Assembly (NCBI RefSeq): GCF_020921035.1
Contig: NC_063158.1
Coordinates: 4,570,001 to 4,634,000 of the forward strand
Source: Rhodamnia argentea
Lineage: Eukaryota; Streptophyta; Magnoliopsida; Myrtales; Myrtaceae
Length of the DNA: 64,000 bases
Direction of reading: 5' to 3'
Positions 35,339-49,934 of this stretch are shown one piece after another. Under the pieces are notes generated by a model. It worked only from the letters and a program-made list of their open reading frames with translations, was not told where the DNA came from and searched no databases. Position 1 is the first letter of the stretch; each line of letters opens with the position of its first letter. The translations under genes and the position numbers were made by a program.

Positions 35339-37005
35339 TTACGCAGCTCAACAAGAAAAGTAGCATAATGGAAATGGATTGGGGCGGGGGGCTTGCTATT
35401 GCCCATTATTTTATAGCTGAGGGTGGAAATAAATGTAGGTAGAAAAGAGACGTCAACAAGTTGAATTCTCGACTATTTTGTTTCTTTGGAGATGTCATGC
35501 TCGGGGGTGCCAATAAGTTCTCCGCGTAATGACTATGACCCTAATACTTAAATCAAAGACTTTTTCGACATACCGAATTTGTTCGCCCTTTTGATTCAAA
35601 ACTATGGTTCGGATCGCTATATTCACATTGCACCTTAGTTATATGCGTGTGTGTACCGTGTCTAGTGAATACTAATCGATTACTTGACAAAAATGTAACT
35701 TCATTTACCTTTCGTCTTTATAAATTTAATTTTTAATGGGCGTGCACAATGTTTTCAGTCAGATCATATTATCGTAATTTCCAAATGTTGTCAAAGAACA
35801 TTACGTTTTTTCCTCTCTTCTCCATCTATATTTCCAACCATTAGCTCGAAATCGCATGAATTCCCCTAACGCTTTCTCGAAATACAACTTAAGATCATGA
35901 AATTAGGGGCTAATTGGGATCACTAAGGCATAGCATTCTCCCAACAGATGATTGCAGCTACTTTTTTTCTAGCTTTCCCTTCACCTTTAACTTTGGGAGA
36001 GGCCCTCATGTTCTGCACTACATGCATTATCACTTTAATTAAGAAAAATCTCTTCCAAATGTCAAAAATATAAAATTATAAAATTAGGAGCTTTTGATTA
36101 GTTTATGATTAGTACGACACTAAATCCCTGTCTTTTGTCATCCACGAGTGACAAAACCACAACCTCATGTTCACAGAGTCGGTGTTTATTTACTCTCCAT
36201 CATTAGATTAACACTAATCAATGTTCTTGTCCTAGCGACTACAGAGTGGTGATCCTTATCAATTGCCACGCTCAATGGGTAGGGTTTTTTTTTTTTTTGG
36301 GTCGGAACTCAATGGGTAGGTTTGGCCAGGCATGAACCATGATGCAAACGAGAGAGCTTTTCCAATGGGTCTCTTGGTGGCTCCTAGTGGTTCAGTGTCT
36401 CTCTAGGTGGTCCTTTGCTTCATTTTCAACCCCTTCAATTGTCATTTTCTTTCTGGCGGCTCTCCCTCTCTCTCTCTCTCTCGGGATTTTTTAAGCTCGG
36501 GACTAATTCAGCTAAGTGCGATCATTCCTTGTCCGATGTGCATCGAGTTTCTTGAAAAGCCGATTCTAACCGAAACGAATTGTTGACACCTCTACCAGTA
36601 CCATAAGTAAGGTGATTCGAGCTTAAATTCCCAATTTTAGAAGGCGAACATGTTCATGGCTTAACCTTGGACTTCTCTCTAAGGTAAAGGTTCACATTCA
36701 TCATAGTAAATTTTTGCGTGAAAAGTGTTTTTATTTTGAAAAACTATAAAAATATACATAATGATCAACTTGAAGCACCAAATTAATATGAGAAATTTCA
36801 CACTTACAGAACTTAATTCTATATACTTAGAGAAAGATGTTGGAGACAATCCACGTTGGAAAATAGGACTATTTGAATTGCCAGATGCATCTAATCACCT
36901 AATCTTGTGAACTTTGTAGTTTGATTAGCTTAAATCAAAGCATTATAAATATCTCACCAACTGATCCCTAAAGCAGATTCTGTGTTGTTGCCTTTTATGG
37001 CGGGG
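35339..37005. other. Intergenic region, no gene recognised
   Basis: AT-rich spacer with a short (CT)n tract near 36466-36482. Nothing else was identified. Confidence 0.45.
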
Positions 37006-38295
37006 AAAATTGCAATACATGATTTCTAAACTTTGGTTTAATGTGGAATGTCGTTCTTAGATTTTTAATTTGTTCAATGTAGTCTCTGACCTATCGATGA
37101 ATACTTAACTTAGTCCTTAAACTATATGAAAATATTCAAATTGCCATTTCGTGAATTCAAGTTAACGAAATCTACTACGTAGCTTCCAATCCATTAAGTA
37201 TAAATAATGGATAACAAAAAAAAAAAAGTTACACGCGAATTATCCAAGTAAAATATTTATCCCAAATCAAGATGTATAAATCACGTCATCAAACAGCGAT
37301 GGACCTATTAACACCCTACTTTTTCTTTTTTCGACAAAAGGATACCGGAAATGTCAAAGTTTGTAAATGGTGCCAATTTTTTTTTGGATAATTTTAGTGC
37401 CAATTTTTTTGACAAAAAGCTATTTGAGTGCCAACTCAAGTGAGCTTTGCCAGAAATCTTACTTGATATTTTTTTTTTATTAATAACCTAATCCTACATG
37501 GCTTATCGGAGGATCCTAGTTAGCAATAAAAAAAAATCTAAAAGTTAAAAAACTAAAAAAAAAAATGGAAAAGAAAGAAAAGGGAAGGGTTGAAGCGGCA
37601 AGGGTGGGGGTCACCGAGCCCTGGCCGGTGGTTGCTGACCCTCGCCGACGGCAAGCAAAGCTCCACTAGAATCGACGGGGCCTAGATGTCGTTGGATGAG
37701 GTTGGCCTCCCCCAGCCACGACGAAGCTCGATCTCACCTAGATCCGCGACGTCAAGCCTAGCTATGATCGGGCGAGGCCAACCTCTTCCATATCTGCGAG
37801 TTCGAGCCCTCAATTGTGATCGGGGAGGGTTGCTGGTCACCGGCCAGGGCTTGGCGACCCTCGTTAGCCATTGCCAATGATTTAACTTTTTTATAATTTT
37901 TTTTTATTTTTTAGCTTATTTTTAGTTTAAAGTTCATGTGGACTGAATTTTTTTTTCAAATTTCCACGTGGAATAATTTTTAAAAAAATTAGCCACATAA
38001 TACTAAAAATTTAATAATAAATGACACGTAATCGCCTTGATCGGAATCTCTTGCTGTTGGTATTTAAGTAATCGTTTTTTCTAGTGAGGTGGCAAAAAAT
38101 TTTGGCACTAAAAGACGACTTGAACATAAAATGATACATGTCATCAAATAACGTCTAATTTGTCATTTGAGCAAACGAAATGACCACATTGAATATTTAT
38201 TAATAGTTTCGGGATCGCATTAATCAAATTAAAAATCTAAGGACGACATTGTACATTGGGTCAAAATTCAAAAACCATTTGTATAATTTTGCGTG
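37006..38295. mobile_element. Foldback element of about 1.3 kb with a GC-rich core
   Basis: The left arm (TTTCTAAACTTTGGTTTAATG, CGTTCTTAGATTTTTAATTTG) is inversely repeated at the right (CAAATTAAAAATCTAAGGACG, ATTGGGTCAAAATTCAAAAACC). The interior includes a GC-rich patch at about 37585-37880 with repeated CCGGCCAGGG/CGAGCC motifs, flanked by purine and T-rich runs. No transposase was recognised. Confidence 0.7.
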
Positions 38296-40231
38296 CATGA
38301 TATGAGAATCGAGATCCACTGGGGCGGTTCTTTCATTTTTTACTGTTTTTAGTTTTTGATGGTACGCACGTATTTTTTTCACATATGAAGTGCAACAAGT
38401 ATGGGGAAATATTTTAACTTGAAAAGGGTGTTTATTCCTAACATGCGCAATTCGATTAAATAGAAGAACAATATAAATCACAAACATTTAAATAGGAAAA
38501 ATGTTATGTTCTCTGTATTTAAATAAAGCGTGAAATCGACGCTTCAACAATGTTATTAGGATGGCAATTTGTATTCAAAATTTGTTGAGCATAGAATCAA
38601 CCTAGATGACTGTAATTCTTGTAGTTCTTACCGCTTGTGATTTTTTATGTAGAATTACATCTCCATTTAAAAAGAAAAATGAAGTGATAAACATGTTCTA
38701 TCTGGTTCCCAGTTCTAGGGAGAACCAGACCTACCGGACCAAATATTATTTCTTTAGAAGACATTCCTAAATGTAAACCAAACTTAGGATGCTTAGTATA
38801 ACTTTCAGATTTAGTGATAAGGTAATGCAATTAACAAGTTATGGTCTTGTCAATAAGTCATTAATGAGAAAAATTTAATGACAAATTACAAAACAGATCC
38901 GACCACTTGGGGATCGGAGTGGATTGGTTAGTTTGACACGATCCGGTCTTCGGGCCATCCGGTTCGATTTTTTATTTCAAGGTAGAACCAGATTGGGAAG
39001 CGCCCCCAAAAAATGTAGGTTAATCAACGGGGATGGGTGGACTCACAATTCACCATGAAAGTGCAAATTCAATTTTAGTGGATCATATGGACTATCTCTC
39101 AATCAAGATTAACTTAGTGCTTAGCTCTCGATTACATCTATTTTCCCATGATCCAAGATCTCTTCAAATAAGCACTTATTGTTGAGTAAATGGGACAAAG
39201 TCCAACCTAGCTAAGTTCCTAGTGACCTAATTAGGTCTAACTTCACTGTCCTATTTTCTGAGAGCTATATACAAAAATGGTATTCTTCTCTATATTTAAA
39301 CTCAACAATCTTAATCAAGGAATTAATAGAACTTGGGGAAATGGTTGTTAGAAATATTCATTTTTTGGTCACAATACTCAAACAAGAAGAGAATAGTAGC
39401 CTCTCTCTATGCGACATGATGAAGAATATTGTGTCCATCCATTGCATTAAATTAAGGAGAAATTCGTAGATGACTCATTGGTTGCATCGTAGATTAGGTT
39501 CTTGTTCCTTCTCAAGACATGTTCTCTTTTGTTTCTATGCATTAATTTATGCAATAAAAGAGCATCATACGATTTAATTTATCCCATGGAATCAATCGCT
39601 TGCTCTCTCTCTCTCTCTCTCTCTCTCTCCGAAGTCGTGTACGTGTCACCTAATTTTGTACAAACATTTGGTGGTGCAGGTGAGTGAAATTAATAACGAA
39701 ATATGATATTACATGTGCACATAAAAATAAAGAGAACTTGTAAAAAGCATATGAAAAGTTAAAAAGAAGATGACAAATCGAAAAAAAAAAAAAATCACTT
39801 TCAATTGTTACCATAACTTTGCCGTGGTATGTCGTCTATTCTATCTGCCTACCAACATCATTACTATCAAAGAAGTCTTACATTTGATACCTACTACGTT
39901 GGAACATCACTATTTCCTCCCTCATTTATAGACAAAGACAATATTTCGACGATATTTCGGTGTTATTTGAGGATCATTCGTTAGTATTTAGGCGTTGTTT
40001 GAGGATTCAAAATTTAGGTGCCAAAAATATATCACACTCATATGTGAGTCAAGTTATCGAAAGATAGTCCAAATATCTCATTAAATAAGATTAGAAATGT
40101 CTAGAAAAATTTACATATTAATTTTCTAGAGTAAATAACTTCATTGATTATGAGCTTCACTAGAAATATTGAATTTTAAAAGGTAGAAAATAAAGTTCAG
40201 GAATTTAATCAATCGCTAAGTAGATTGGCTA
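38296..40231. other. Intergenic region, no gene recognised
   Basis: AT-rich. It contains an imperfect hairpin, CTGGTTCCCAGTTCTAGGGAGAACCAG, at about 38702-38728 and a (CT)n tract at 39603-39630. No gene or complete element was identified. Confidence 0.45.
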
Positions 40232-40497
40232 TACCTAGGAAGCACCGACACTCTCTGGGAGCTTCCGTGTCGTGTCGCGTCCGATACTTTCCGACACTCT
40301 CTGACATGCGACCGACACATGGTCTGCGCTTTAGACACTCTAGCGACAAACGAGTCTAACATCCCGATATACAATTTCGACATGTCCGGGGTGAATAAAT
40401 TAGAGATCAAAATGTAAATTCATCAAACATATATATACTTAAGTCATATATTCAACGTGTCGTGTCGTGTTACGTGTTGGTGCTACTTAGGACTGTA
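40232..40497. mobile_element. Short TIR element (about 265 bp)
   Basis: CCTAGGAAGCACCGACAC at the left is the inverse of GTGTTGGTGCTACTTAGG at the right. The inside carries many CGACAC/GTGTCG motifs in both orientations. The size and lack of coding sequence fit a MITE. Its superfamily is not assigned. Confidence 0.7.
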
Positions 40498-41649
40498 GTA
40501 ATATTATAGCGATCAGTTTTTATTCTCTTGAGCTAGTAAGTGATTCATCAACCACTTTTTTTTCACATCAAATTTGCTAGCAGAAAACTCAAATTTTCAT
40601 ACGAAACATTATTTTAAATGACAAAAACAGTACGTTAATTCACAATCGGACGTCGCATGTATATTTTACACTTAGTTAAGTTAAATCGATGATAAGAAGA
40701 TACACATAGTTCATAGGACTCTAGAGTTGAAAGCCAAATAAAAATCATTTTCGAGTTTATTTGCAAAAGCAAATCGGTATTTTTTTGGGCTTACTTAGGT
40801 ATATGATTATAGCTTACGTTAATGACTTATTTAATGATGAAATGTCGTGCGCTCTATACCCTGATTTCCACTCGCTCACGGAGCTGATTTTACCAAAAAG
40901 CCTTCCCAAAAAGCAGAGTAAAAAAGACAAAAAAAGAAAAGAAAAGAAAAGAAAAGAAAAAGAACACGACAAGGACCGGTCTAATGGAGGACCGGCGATT
41001 ACGAGCACAAATGGGGCACAACTGTTCTTCGACTATAGTCTATAATAGAATAAACTATATAATATGCTATTTACTAAAATAAGTTAATAAAAAAATCTAA
41101 AAAAAAAAATTCATGCAAGGGGCCTGCTGATCCAAAAAAATCTTGACCGTTCAAAAGCTAGTATATTCTCATGGCCTTGCCCCTTTATGTTCGAAACTTA
41201 CACAAATTGCACAAGGAAGAAGTCAATGGACAGTAATCAGATCGGACGGCGAGCGTTCGATCAACGGAAGGATCCAAACCACTCGATTTCATACATCCCC
41301 AATTTTTTTTTTTTTTATGGATGTGTATAGAAGCGATTTGGTTTTTGTTTAATAATTTTAAACCCATGTTCTTTGGGCATGACTTTTGGGTATTAAATGA
41401 GAGACAATCCTTCTTTTGGCGTCGGTTCCGTGGCCGTCCAAGCTCTCTTTAACGTACTTTCATCAACATGTGAGCTGGTGAGGTTTTTTTTTTTTTTTTT
41501 GCCCTTGTCGAGGGGGTCAATGGTCTTATGGTGAAACAAGGAACTGAAAGTTACCCCCATGTTGACCTCCCTAGTAAAAAAAAAAAATTGTTTTCCAGGA
41601 CTCGGACCAATTGCAAAACTCCAGAGCCCAAAAAAAAAAAAAAAAAGGG

Positions 41650-41965
41650 AAAAGTATATGGAAAGTCCTAAAATTTGTCATAAAAATACAATACGAAAGT
41701 ACATTTGAGTCTTAAAACTTTCAAAAAATACAATTAAATCCTAAAATTTGTCATGTTAGTCCAGTCAAATTTTTTCAAAGGTTGCATTTTTTGAAAATCT
41801 TAGGACTCGTTTGTACTTTCGTGATAAGTTTTAGGACTTCATTGCACTTTTCGAAAGTCTTAAAACTCGAATGCACTTTCGTGTCAAGTTTTAGGACTTG
41901 ATTGAATTTTTTGAAAATTTTAGGACTCATTTATACTTACATGACAAGTTTTAGGACTTCCACCG
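41650..41965. mobile_element. Short foldback element
   Basis: GGAAAGTCCTAAAATTTGTCA at the left is the inverse of TGACAAGTTTTAGGACTTCC at the right. Between them are internal repeats of TTAGGACT-N-CTTTCG-type motifs in both directions. It has no coding sequence. Confidence 0.75.
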
Positions 41966-43477
41966 TGTTGGGCAACCTCGAGAGGGGGGACGCGTGTCAC
42001 CAGATAAGAGTCAAAGTCAAGGGATGCCCGCTAAATGTTTTTGTGACGGCATCCCCAATCTCCATCCCATTGAAAATCCAGAAGTTTAAATTCCATCTGG
42101 GGGTGCGCTAGCCTAGCGTTCCCTTTTTGGGCTTTAGCTTTTTAATTTTCTCAGTGAGCTCTGATAAGGTCACGGCCCCCGTGAGAAGTTTCCGAGTCAC
42201 AGTCCTCTTGATCGCCCTTGATTTGGCCCCCCCCGATCCCGTCCTGGGTCACGACCCGAACCCGTACTTTTGATTGGGCCTTGCGACCCACGGGTGGACA
42301 TGTGATATCATGGGATGGCGACATTTGGGCTGGCTGGCTGGCTGGCTGGGTCTTCGAGACCGACCAGCCATAGTGAAATTCATCAACATCATGTCATCAC
42401 ATTCACCTACACGTAGGATAAATTGTAAGAAGCTAAGACAAGGGATTTTCCTTACTAAGAAATTCTTAATTCTTTTCTTTTTTTTTGTGGGGAGATTTAT
42501 TTAAGGAAGAATCCAAACAAGACTGTCCTTGTTTCTTCCTCCTTTTCTTTGGTTGGTCTCTGCCCCGTAGCTTTCCTTTCTTCTCTCCCTAATAAGTGCC
42601 TCCTCCTTTTTTTTTTTTTAACTTCAAGAAATCTCAAAAAATAATGAAAAATGATTAAAAAAAAATTCCAAAAATAAGATCCCTCTTATTTGAAAATTCT
42701 TCTTGTTGTTGTGATAAACTTATTTATCTAAGCTGGGGCAAGAAAAGTCTGTAGTCAACAGGACATGTCCAATAATATTCTTTTAATTTTTTTTATTTTT
42801 TATTTTTAAGTTTGTCAAATTTTTTAAATCTATTCAGTGACATCAAAATAGAAGGAGGAAAGATTAAAATTGAAAAAAGCAGAGGGGAAGCTGAACACTT
42901 TTTTTTTTTTTTTTTTTTTCTCTCTTTTGCTTTTCATATGCAACCCCCTCAACAAAGGAGGTCACATTCATATACACAGGCAAAAACACTTCCTCTTCCT
43001 CTTCCTCTTCCTTCATTTCAACCTTCCCCTTTTTCCTCAGGCCATTTGGTAGATTCTTCCTAATGGTGTTTTCTCTTTTCCATTGGATTGTACAGACTCA
43101 CAGCTGAATTACCCATCTCCGTCTCTCTAGTTCTTGTTGATTTCTTCTTGTTGTCCGCTAATTTTCTGGGTTTTCATTGGACTAAAAGACATTAAAACAC
43201 TCTTCTGGGCTTGTGAGTTCTGCTCTCTTCTGCAGAAGTTCTTCTGGGTTTTTTTTTTTTTTTTTCCAAGGCGACGCTTGCTGTGCCCAGTAGCATCTCT
43301 GTCATCAAAGGCTTGAACAACATCATTTGTATATATATTCTTGTTTTTTTCACAAATTTGGAACTTTTTGAACCTTTTCTGAATAAATTTTGCCTTCCCA
43401 CCTTTATTTCCTCTCTCTCAATTTTGCTTGAACCCTTTTTTTTTTGGCACTTTGTGGGGGAAAAAAATAAAAAGAAC
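41966..43477. other. Upstream region and leader of the GATA-factor gene
   Basis: This contains a GGCT tetranucleotide run (about 42329-42348), T-rich tracts and, at about 42990-43040, a CTTCCT-rich pyrimidine stretch typical of plant leaders. Transcription probably begins in the last 600 bases. No separate gene is seen. Confidence 0.4.
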
Positions 43478-46400
43478 ATGGGCAAGCAAGGGCCTTGCTA
43501 CCATTGTGGAGTTACCAGTGAGTTTTTGTTTCTCCAATGATTCTTATAGTTTTGTGCTTATAATTTCAGAAATGATTGAGTGGGTTCTCGTTCCTTTCTT
43601 TTTGCTTCCTTCAATATTTGTTGAAATTTATGCTTACCATGGATTAGATGAATAATTCTAACATAATTCAATCAAAGAGAGGAAGAAAGAGATTACATGG
43701 AAATTGCAAACACGAATTGCTATAGTATGTAGCATGGTGTCTGTATTTGGCTTGAGAATCCGAGGTGCATTTTTGATACTGAACTGGGTTGAGTTGGAAA
43801 TTCCCAATGAATTGAAGGGCCTTTTTTGGGTCTGCTCATTCATTACTTGAACCTTGCACTTCCCTTTGCAGTGTGACTGAGTGGAGCGCGCCTTTTGACT
43901 CTGGCTTGTTGCTAACGTCACCCCTGCAAATTATGTCTGGAGTCTTGTTAAATGATGGGCTGTTGCATCGTTCTTGTTGATTTGTAGCTCCCCAACCCTG
44001 TGAATTTGTGCTGAATCTATGCAGTTGAAAATGTCGGCAGACGTCAATGATTCAATCAGGAAAGAATGTGCTAAAAGGGCAGCTTTGTTTCACAGCTTCT
44101 GCTTAGAGTTTGGTAACTAACACTCGGCAAACTTCTGTATAATGAGCCACATTCTCCGATTAATTGTCACCAAGTCATACCGTTCCGAAATTAGACTGCA
44201 AACGCCCTGCATCCAATTAACCTCGGTGATTTCAAATTGCTTCAGATGCTGAACTGATCGGGCAGGGTTTTGGCTCTCAGTCTGCAGTTTGATTGTGTGA
44301 AATGCTCTGACCATCGAGAACCAGTTCATGCTACCTCCTTAACACTCGTTCAAACCTTACTATGTTGATGAATATGATTTTCATCTGTATTCCGGCACTT
44401 GAGTACTTACTTTGCATATTGAACTGATCATTAAAGTTAGAAATTACCTGGTCTGCAATCCATTTTTCTACTCTCAGTAGCAATGGCAAGCATGCAAAGA
44501 CCTGTGTCCTTCTCCATCCTATGTATTTCTTGTTGGCACTTTGAAGTTCTGATCATGATGAGATTTCAGGAGTTGCTTTCTCACTGTTGAACCTCCAAAC
44601 TTAACCTTTTCTGCGGAGTCCTTCACGCTGTGCTTGACACAAAAGTCACTTGATAGATGATGATACTTATGTAATAAGACGTTCGTTTGACATGAAACCG
44701 CATGTTTCATCTGGATTATCAAATGCACTGTGGGGTTTCTCTTGTACTTGTCACACTGTCTAGCATGCTGATATCATCAGCTGTAGTTAATTGACTTCTG
44801 GTGCTAAACAAGAAACATGGATGAAGAATTTGATGCTAATTGAGACATATCTCTCAACTACTGTTGAAATGCAATCTGCTGAACTGTTGACACAATGCTA
44901 TGTGAAATTTATTTCTTTCTTTTCCGTAGTAAGCTTGAAATTAGGATTTTATCTCTTCGGAGCTTTCCATAACCCAACATCGAGCTCATGACAGTTCTAT
45001 CTGGACTCATGACATCCGAAGTTACCACTCTTAGCACCTCTTTTCTCTCTGTTCTCTACTGCAGTTGATTTATTCATGATTTGCATCTGTATGTCTTTTG
45101 CTTGTGGTTGGTAATTCTTGAACATTGCATCAGGCACCCCTCTTTGGCGCAATGGCCCTCCTGAGAAGCCAGTGCTGTGCAATGCATGTGGGTCTCGATG
45201 GAGGACAAAGGGAACACTGGCTAACTATACCCCTTTGCATGCACGGGCAGAACCTGGCGATTATGAGGATCATAGATTTGGCAGAGGGAAAAACATAACC
45301 ATAAACATAAACAAGAACAAGGAAGTAAAAGTTCCCAAGAGAAAGCAGAATATAGACGATGTGGTTTTTGGAGGGATTGCGTCTGATTACAATCAAGGCT
45401 ACCAGAAGTTTATAGATGAAGATACAAGTAATAGATCCAGCTCTGGCTCAGCTATATCCAACTCTGATGCACAGTTTGGCAGTGCAGATGCTAGTGATTT
45501 GACAGGTTGGACATCAATTGCCTATTTATTGATGTATGTTTTTCTTGTACTTCAAAACAAGAGAAATTTTTCTTCATCCTTCTGAAGAATCAAGCAGAGA
45601 TGGACAAGATGGCACTTATGGTTATGGCGTGTGGTCCAAATGAGTCATTGGCAAGGGAGTTTTCTAGTCTTGTACTCAGGAGGAAGAGTAAAGAAATGTT
45701 GCCCAATATAATAATTGAGAAATAGCAAATACTATTCTTTTACATTTGAAAGATGTAAGATGGTTTATGAAGATGGAAAATGAAAACTGATAGACTAGTG
45801 TGCCTAAATCTGTTCGTACATTTGATTTTCAATAATTAAAGAAACTTCTTGAGTGCTTACACAAACCAGAGTTGTTTTTCTTTGCAAGAAGGGTGAGTGT
45901 ATTCTCTACTGCAATTTTGCAGAGTACACGGTTTGTCATGAGTTTATTTTCTTTTTATCAGTGAGAAATCTCACGGGGAACTGCCTTCATTTTGGCAGAG
46001 AATATGTGGGTAGCTCCCTACTGCTAATTTTATATGGTAATGTTACTCCTTCTTTGTTGCTAATTTTTCCCCTCCTTTTGTTGCTTTGACAGGTCCATCT
46101 CAATCAGTTGTGTGGGAATCAATGGTGCCTTCCCGGAAGAGGACGTGCGTGAATCGTCTGAAACCTTCTCCAGTCGAGAAACTTACAAGGGACTTGCACA
46201 CAATATTGCATGAACAACAATCTTCATGCTTATCTGGTTCCTCAGAAGAGGATTTGCTTTTAGAGAGTGAAATGCCAATGGGCTCTGTTGAGATAGGACA
46301 TGGAACTGTTCTCATCAGACATCCAAGTGCAATAGCTCGAGATGAGGAGTCTGAAGCAAGCTCTCTCTCAGTTGATCGCAAGCATCATAAGACAAGTGAG

Positions 46401-48892
46401 GCCTATTCTCATCCTGTGTCTATCCCTCTATATAACAATGCAAGAATGGTGAGTTTTCCAAGTGCAAAACCTGGAATGGAGAAGAGCAAAAGCTCTAGTG
46501 GACAAGGAATGAGAGTAGAACATCTTAGAAGGTAACTCTTCTTGGTAGTAGTGAAATTGCACTGAATATTGGTATATAACAATTACATGATATCTCAATT
46601 AAAGATCTGAATATCGGGGCTACAGGCATCCCCATTTAGAGAGAGGCCTAGGCATAGCTCAATGGCATGTTCGAATGGGACCATTTTGTGATCAGTGCTT
46701 TCTTTCCATGAAGAATGTGCGTTTTGTTCACTGTGGATTAAGTCAATCCGTTGAAACAAAAAGTTGCTGCTGTTTGCAGTAGAACTTTGCTCTCCTAGTG
46801 CAAGACAGATGGTCAATACGGCCCTTCTCTAATATCTCAATTATCGGTAATTGCAGGGACATATCTCAGCACGAGAAACTGCAGGGTCTCGGGAATTATA
46901 ATTCGCCACTAAGTTACATAGATTTGAAAGTAAGTTGACTTACTTCCTTTAATCTTTCCATAGAAGTGTAGCTTGAACAAATTGATATTGCTCAAGTACC
47001 TATTGCGATGATATAAGCATCCTAAGTTCATTCATAGGGACATGTTTTGGTTGTCACGTTTCATATGCTTCCCAAATCCGTGCATTTACTCAGAGAATTT
47101 TTGCAAATAGAGCAGCTTAGAGGATGAACTTTCTAGTTGTTGAAAAATCAAAAGTTTGTCTTTTTTAACTCAAATGCTTTTCGATTCACTGATTCATGTC
47201 AATTCCATGCGTGATTTACAAGATTTGCTCTTAGCTCAAGTTGTTTCTGATTCTCAGACATTTGTTCTTCCCCCCTGTCCAGCATTGGTTTGCTCAATAT
47301 TGTAATGGCCCCTCATTTTCTATTTCTTACAATTTGTGTAGGAAGTGCTAAATTTTGAGGAGTTCGCAAGACACTTGAACGATGATGAGCGACGACAACT
47401 TCTAAAGTACTTACCTTCTGTCGATACCAGCCAACTCCCTGACAGGTTGTTCTCCTTGTCACCCATTTCTTCATGTGGTTTGATGGTGGACAGGGCGAAG
47501 CATATTTCTCATGAGATGACTAATAAAAATGGATTATATTAGTCCGTCTGTCTATGAGGCAGGCAGTGACTATGGTTTTTGACATCCGCTTGGTTATATG
47601 CTTCCCTGGGCAAAATGCCTGGATAAAATTGTTATCAATAGGTTTGATACTCTTAAAAGAGCTGCTTAAATTTTTGGGAGATTATTTAATGCCTTGACAT
47701 AGAAATTTCTATGGTGCAGCCTTGAGCACTTGTTTGATAGTCCTATCTTCAAGGAGAACTTATCTTCCTTCCAGAAGCTTCTCTCTGAAGGAGTCTTTGA
47801 TGGCTCCTTTCTGGGGGTAAAAGCCAAAGACTACAAGACTCTGAGAAGGCTTGCACTTTCTAGTTTGCTGAGATGCAAATGGGTGGAGTGCCACCAGCAG
47901 CTCCAGGTACGTAAAAAGATTAGCATGGACTTAATTACATGTGAGCATTGACAATCTGCTGCTCCTTTGCTTAGAAGCCAATCATTGGATGCAGGATTGT
48001 AAAGATACATCTGGAGAGTCCAGTGTTGGCAGATCTCACGCTGCTTTTGCTAGAAACTTAATGAGCAGCAAGAGAGTACGTGACATCCAAAGTCAGAACT
48101 TCCCAGGTGAATCCTTGCGCGTTTTTTCATGGATTGTGTTTTTCTTAATAACTTATCTGTGGGTCATAGTGTACTAAATTTTGAATCATTCAATGTCTAT
48201 GGATTTTAGGATGGAAACAAGAGAAACCCAATAAGAGCTTTTAAAAGTCAAAGTACCCTAATGATCATAGCGTGCGATCTTACTTTTGCTGTCCTAACGC
48301 ACGATACCAAAAGTTCTTTAAGGCATAAATTGCTCAATGCTCATCCTAGATAAATCTTGCTTTCAGTTTTCCTACTCTCTTTCATTGAAAGGTAGGAGGA
48401 ATTGTGTCTGGTAATTGGACTGCTTTTGAACATATTCATGGTTGGAAAAAGAAATCCGGTTATGGCGAAATTGAACTTTCGCCATGCTCTAAGAATTTCA
48501 GTTGAACATGTTATGGGGAAGCTTGTGACGATCTTATTGTCCTGTAAAAAATTTAAAAATTTCATGCGTTGTATTTTTCAGAAGCAAATATGATGATGAA
48601 GAGTCCAAAAAGGGCGGCTTGGAAGGGTGGCTGTGAAAACAAGGACCTCTTGGAAAGTGATGGCTCTTGCTTCAGTCCAAGAAGCCTCTTTGCCTTGCCT
48701 CCTGATAATAGCACTCTAATGCTGGATTCTTTCCCAGTCATAGATGAAAGTAACGATCAGGATCTTCTGGTTGATGTGCCATCTAATGGCTCCTTTGCTC
48801 AAGCAGAGCTCCTTCACCCGGCACTGAGTTTTGGCTCCCAACAGGCAAGTACTAGTAGTAGTTCAGGATACCCGAATGCTCTTCGTCCCTGA
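43478..48892 (+). CDS. GATA-type zinc-finger transcription factor with DEUBAD/ASXH-like domain (GATA26/27 type), eight exons
   Basis: Exons are 43478-43517, 45134-45505, 46093-46531, 46857-46929, 47342-47445, 47720-47906, 47995-48106 and 48582-48892. All phases fit and the product is 545 aa. Residues 7-32 form a GATA finger with C-x2-C-x18-C-x2-C spacing (CYHC, then LCNAC; Cys 7, 10, 29, 32), split by intron 1 after codon 13. A basic stretch follows (about 70-95), then a long Ser-rich region. Residues about 308-405 ([53 protein letters not shown]) match the DEUBAD/ASXH fold that, in plants, occurs with GATA fingers of the GATA26/27 group. In animals such domains contact deubiquitinases of the BAP1/UCH37 type; a similar partner here is an inference. 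The protein is expected to bind GATA motifs in the nucleus. The length fits the group (just over 500 aa). Confidence 0.9.
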
Positions 48893-49934
48893 TAATCGTC
48901 TTGTCAGGCGTTAGGCTTTAGTTTCTAGGGTTTACTTAGCCATGCCATTGTGCCGAAGCCAAGACAGGTCACTTGCGTGGCTAACTAAGGAAACTTTGTG
49001 AATGGGGTTTATAGATGCTCTTCTTAGCTTCAGCTTTTGAACTTGGGATCCTCTTGACATGAGTATAGGTGGGTTGTGGTTTTTTTTTTTTTCAATTTGT
49101 ATAGGATGACGCACAGGATATAATATAGCTCTTGATGCAGAAGAGATGATGGTCACTCGCAGAGTTCTGTTGCGACTCTTCTGTTTCTTGTCACCTTGGC
49201 GCACCTCTGCTTTTCAATATATGGTAAATTATGCCAATTGATGAAAAGAATAAGAAGCCAATGAAGATGATGCTAGTGAGGTAACTTGAAATGAAAACTC
49301 TGCTTTTTAGTGGTATAAACACATGTTCCTCACTCAAATTGCCTGTTTTAAGATCTCGTTGAAACAAGATATCTACATGATGAAATGTTAAAAAGGATAA
49401 GCTCAAAGTAGTGCCTAATGCATATGGACGGGCGTTGAGCCTAAAGACGATCATGATTTTCTCGCGAGCTAATTCTGCTTCCTAAACTCTCTCCCGTCCA
49501 CTGCCGAGGGCCAAGATTTGTAAATTTCAGTGGAACTCACATGAGCGCTCGACGACGCACTTTAAAGTCCAAGAAAATGTGCCAAGGCTTAATCCGTCTC
49601 CGGGATGAAACATTCACTTCTCGAGTCAGGTTAAGACCAGATACATTACTTCCATGACTCTGTTAAACACCTAATACATAATCATCGGAATCTCACATGA
49701 CTTCATGACTTGTTTCTTCTTTTGGTAGCTCCTCTAGTATCTGCACAGACATAAGGACTCAAGTGTCAACTCATTGGCATTACCAGTGCTTTGTGCAGCT
49801 TGCACTTTGACCCGAGGGAAGCCACAAATCAGACGTATGATAAGAATGGATGCACAACAAGAAGGTTCCTCTTCAAAATCACAAGTATAGAACAACTGAT
49901 GGAGTCTTAAATTTTCAAGAATGAAAATCACTGT
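48893..49934. other. 3' region of the GATA gene and spacer
   Basis: The first few hundred bases are probably 3' untranslated sequence, with a T-tract near 49080. No gene is recognised in the remainder. Confidence 0.4.
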
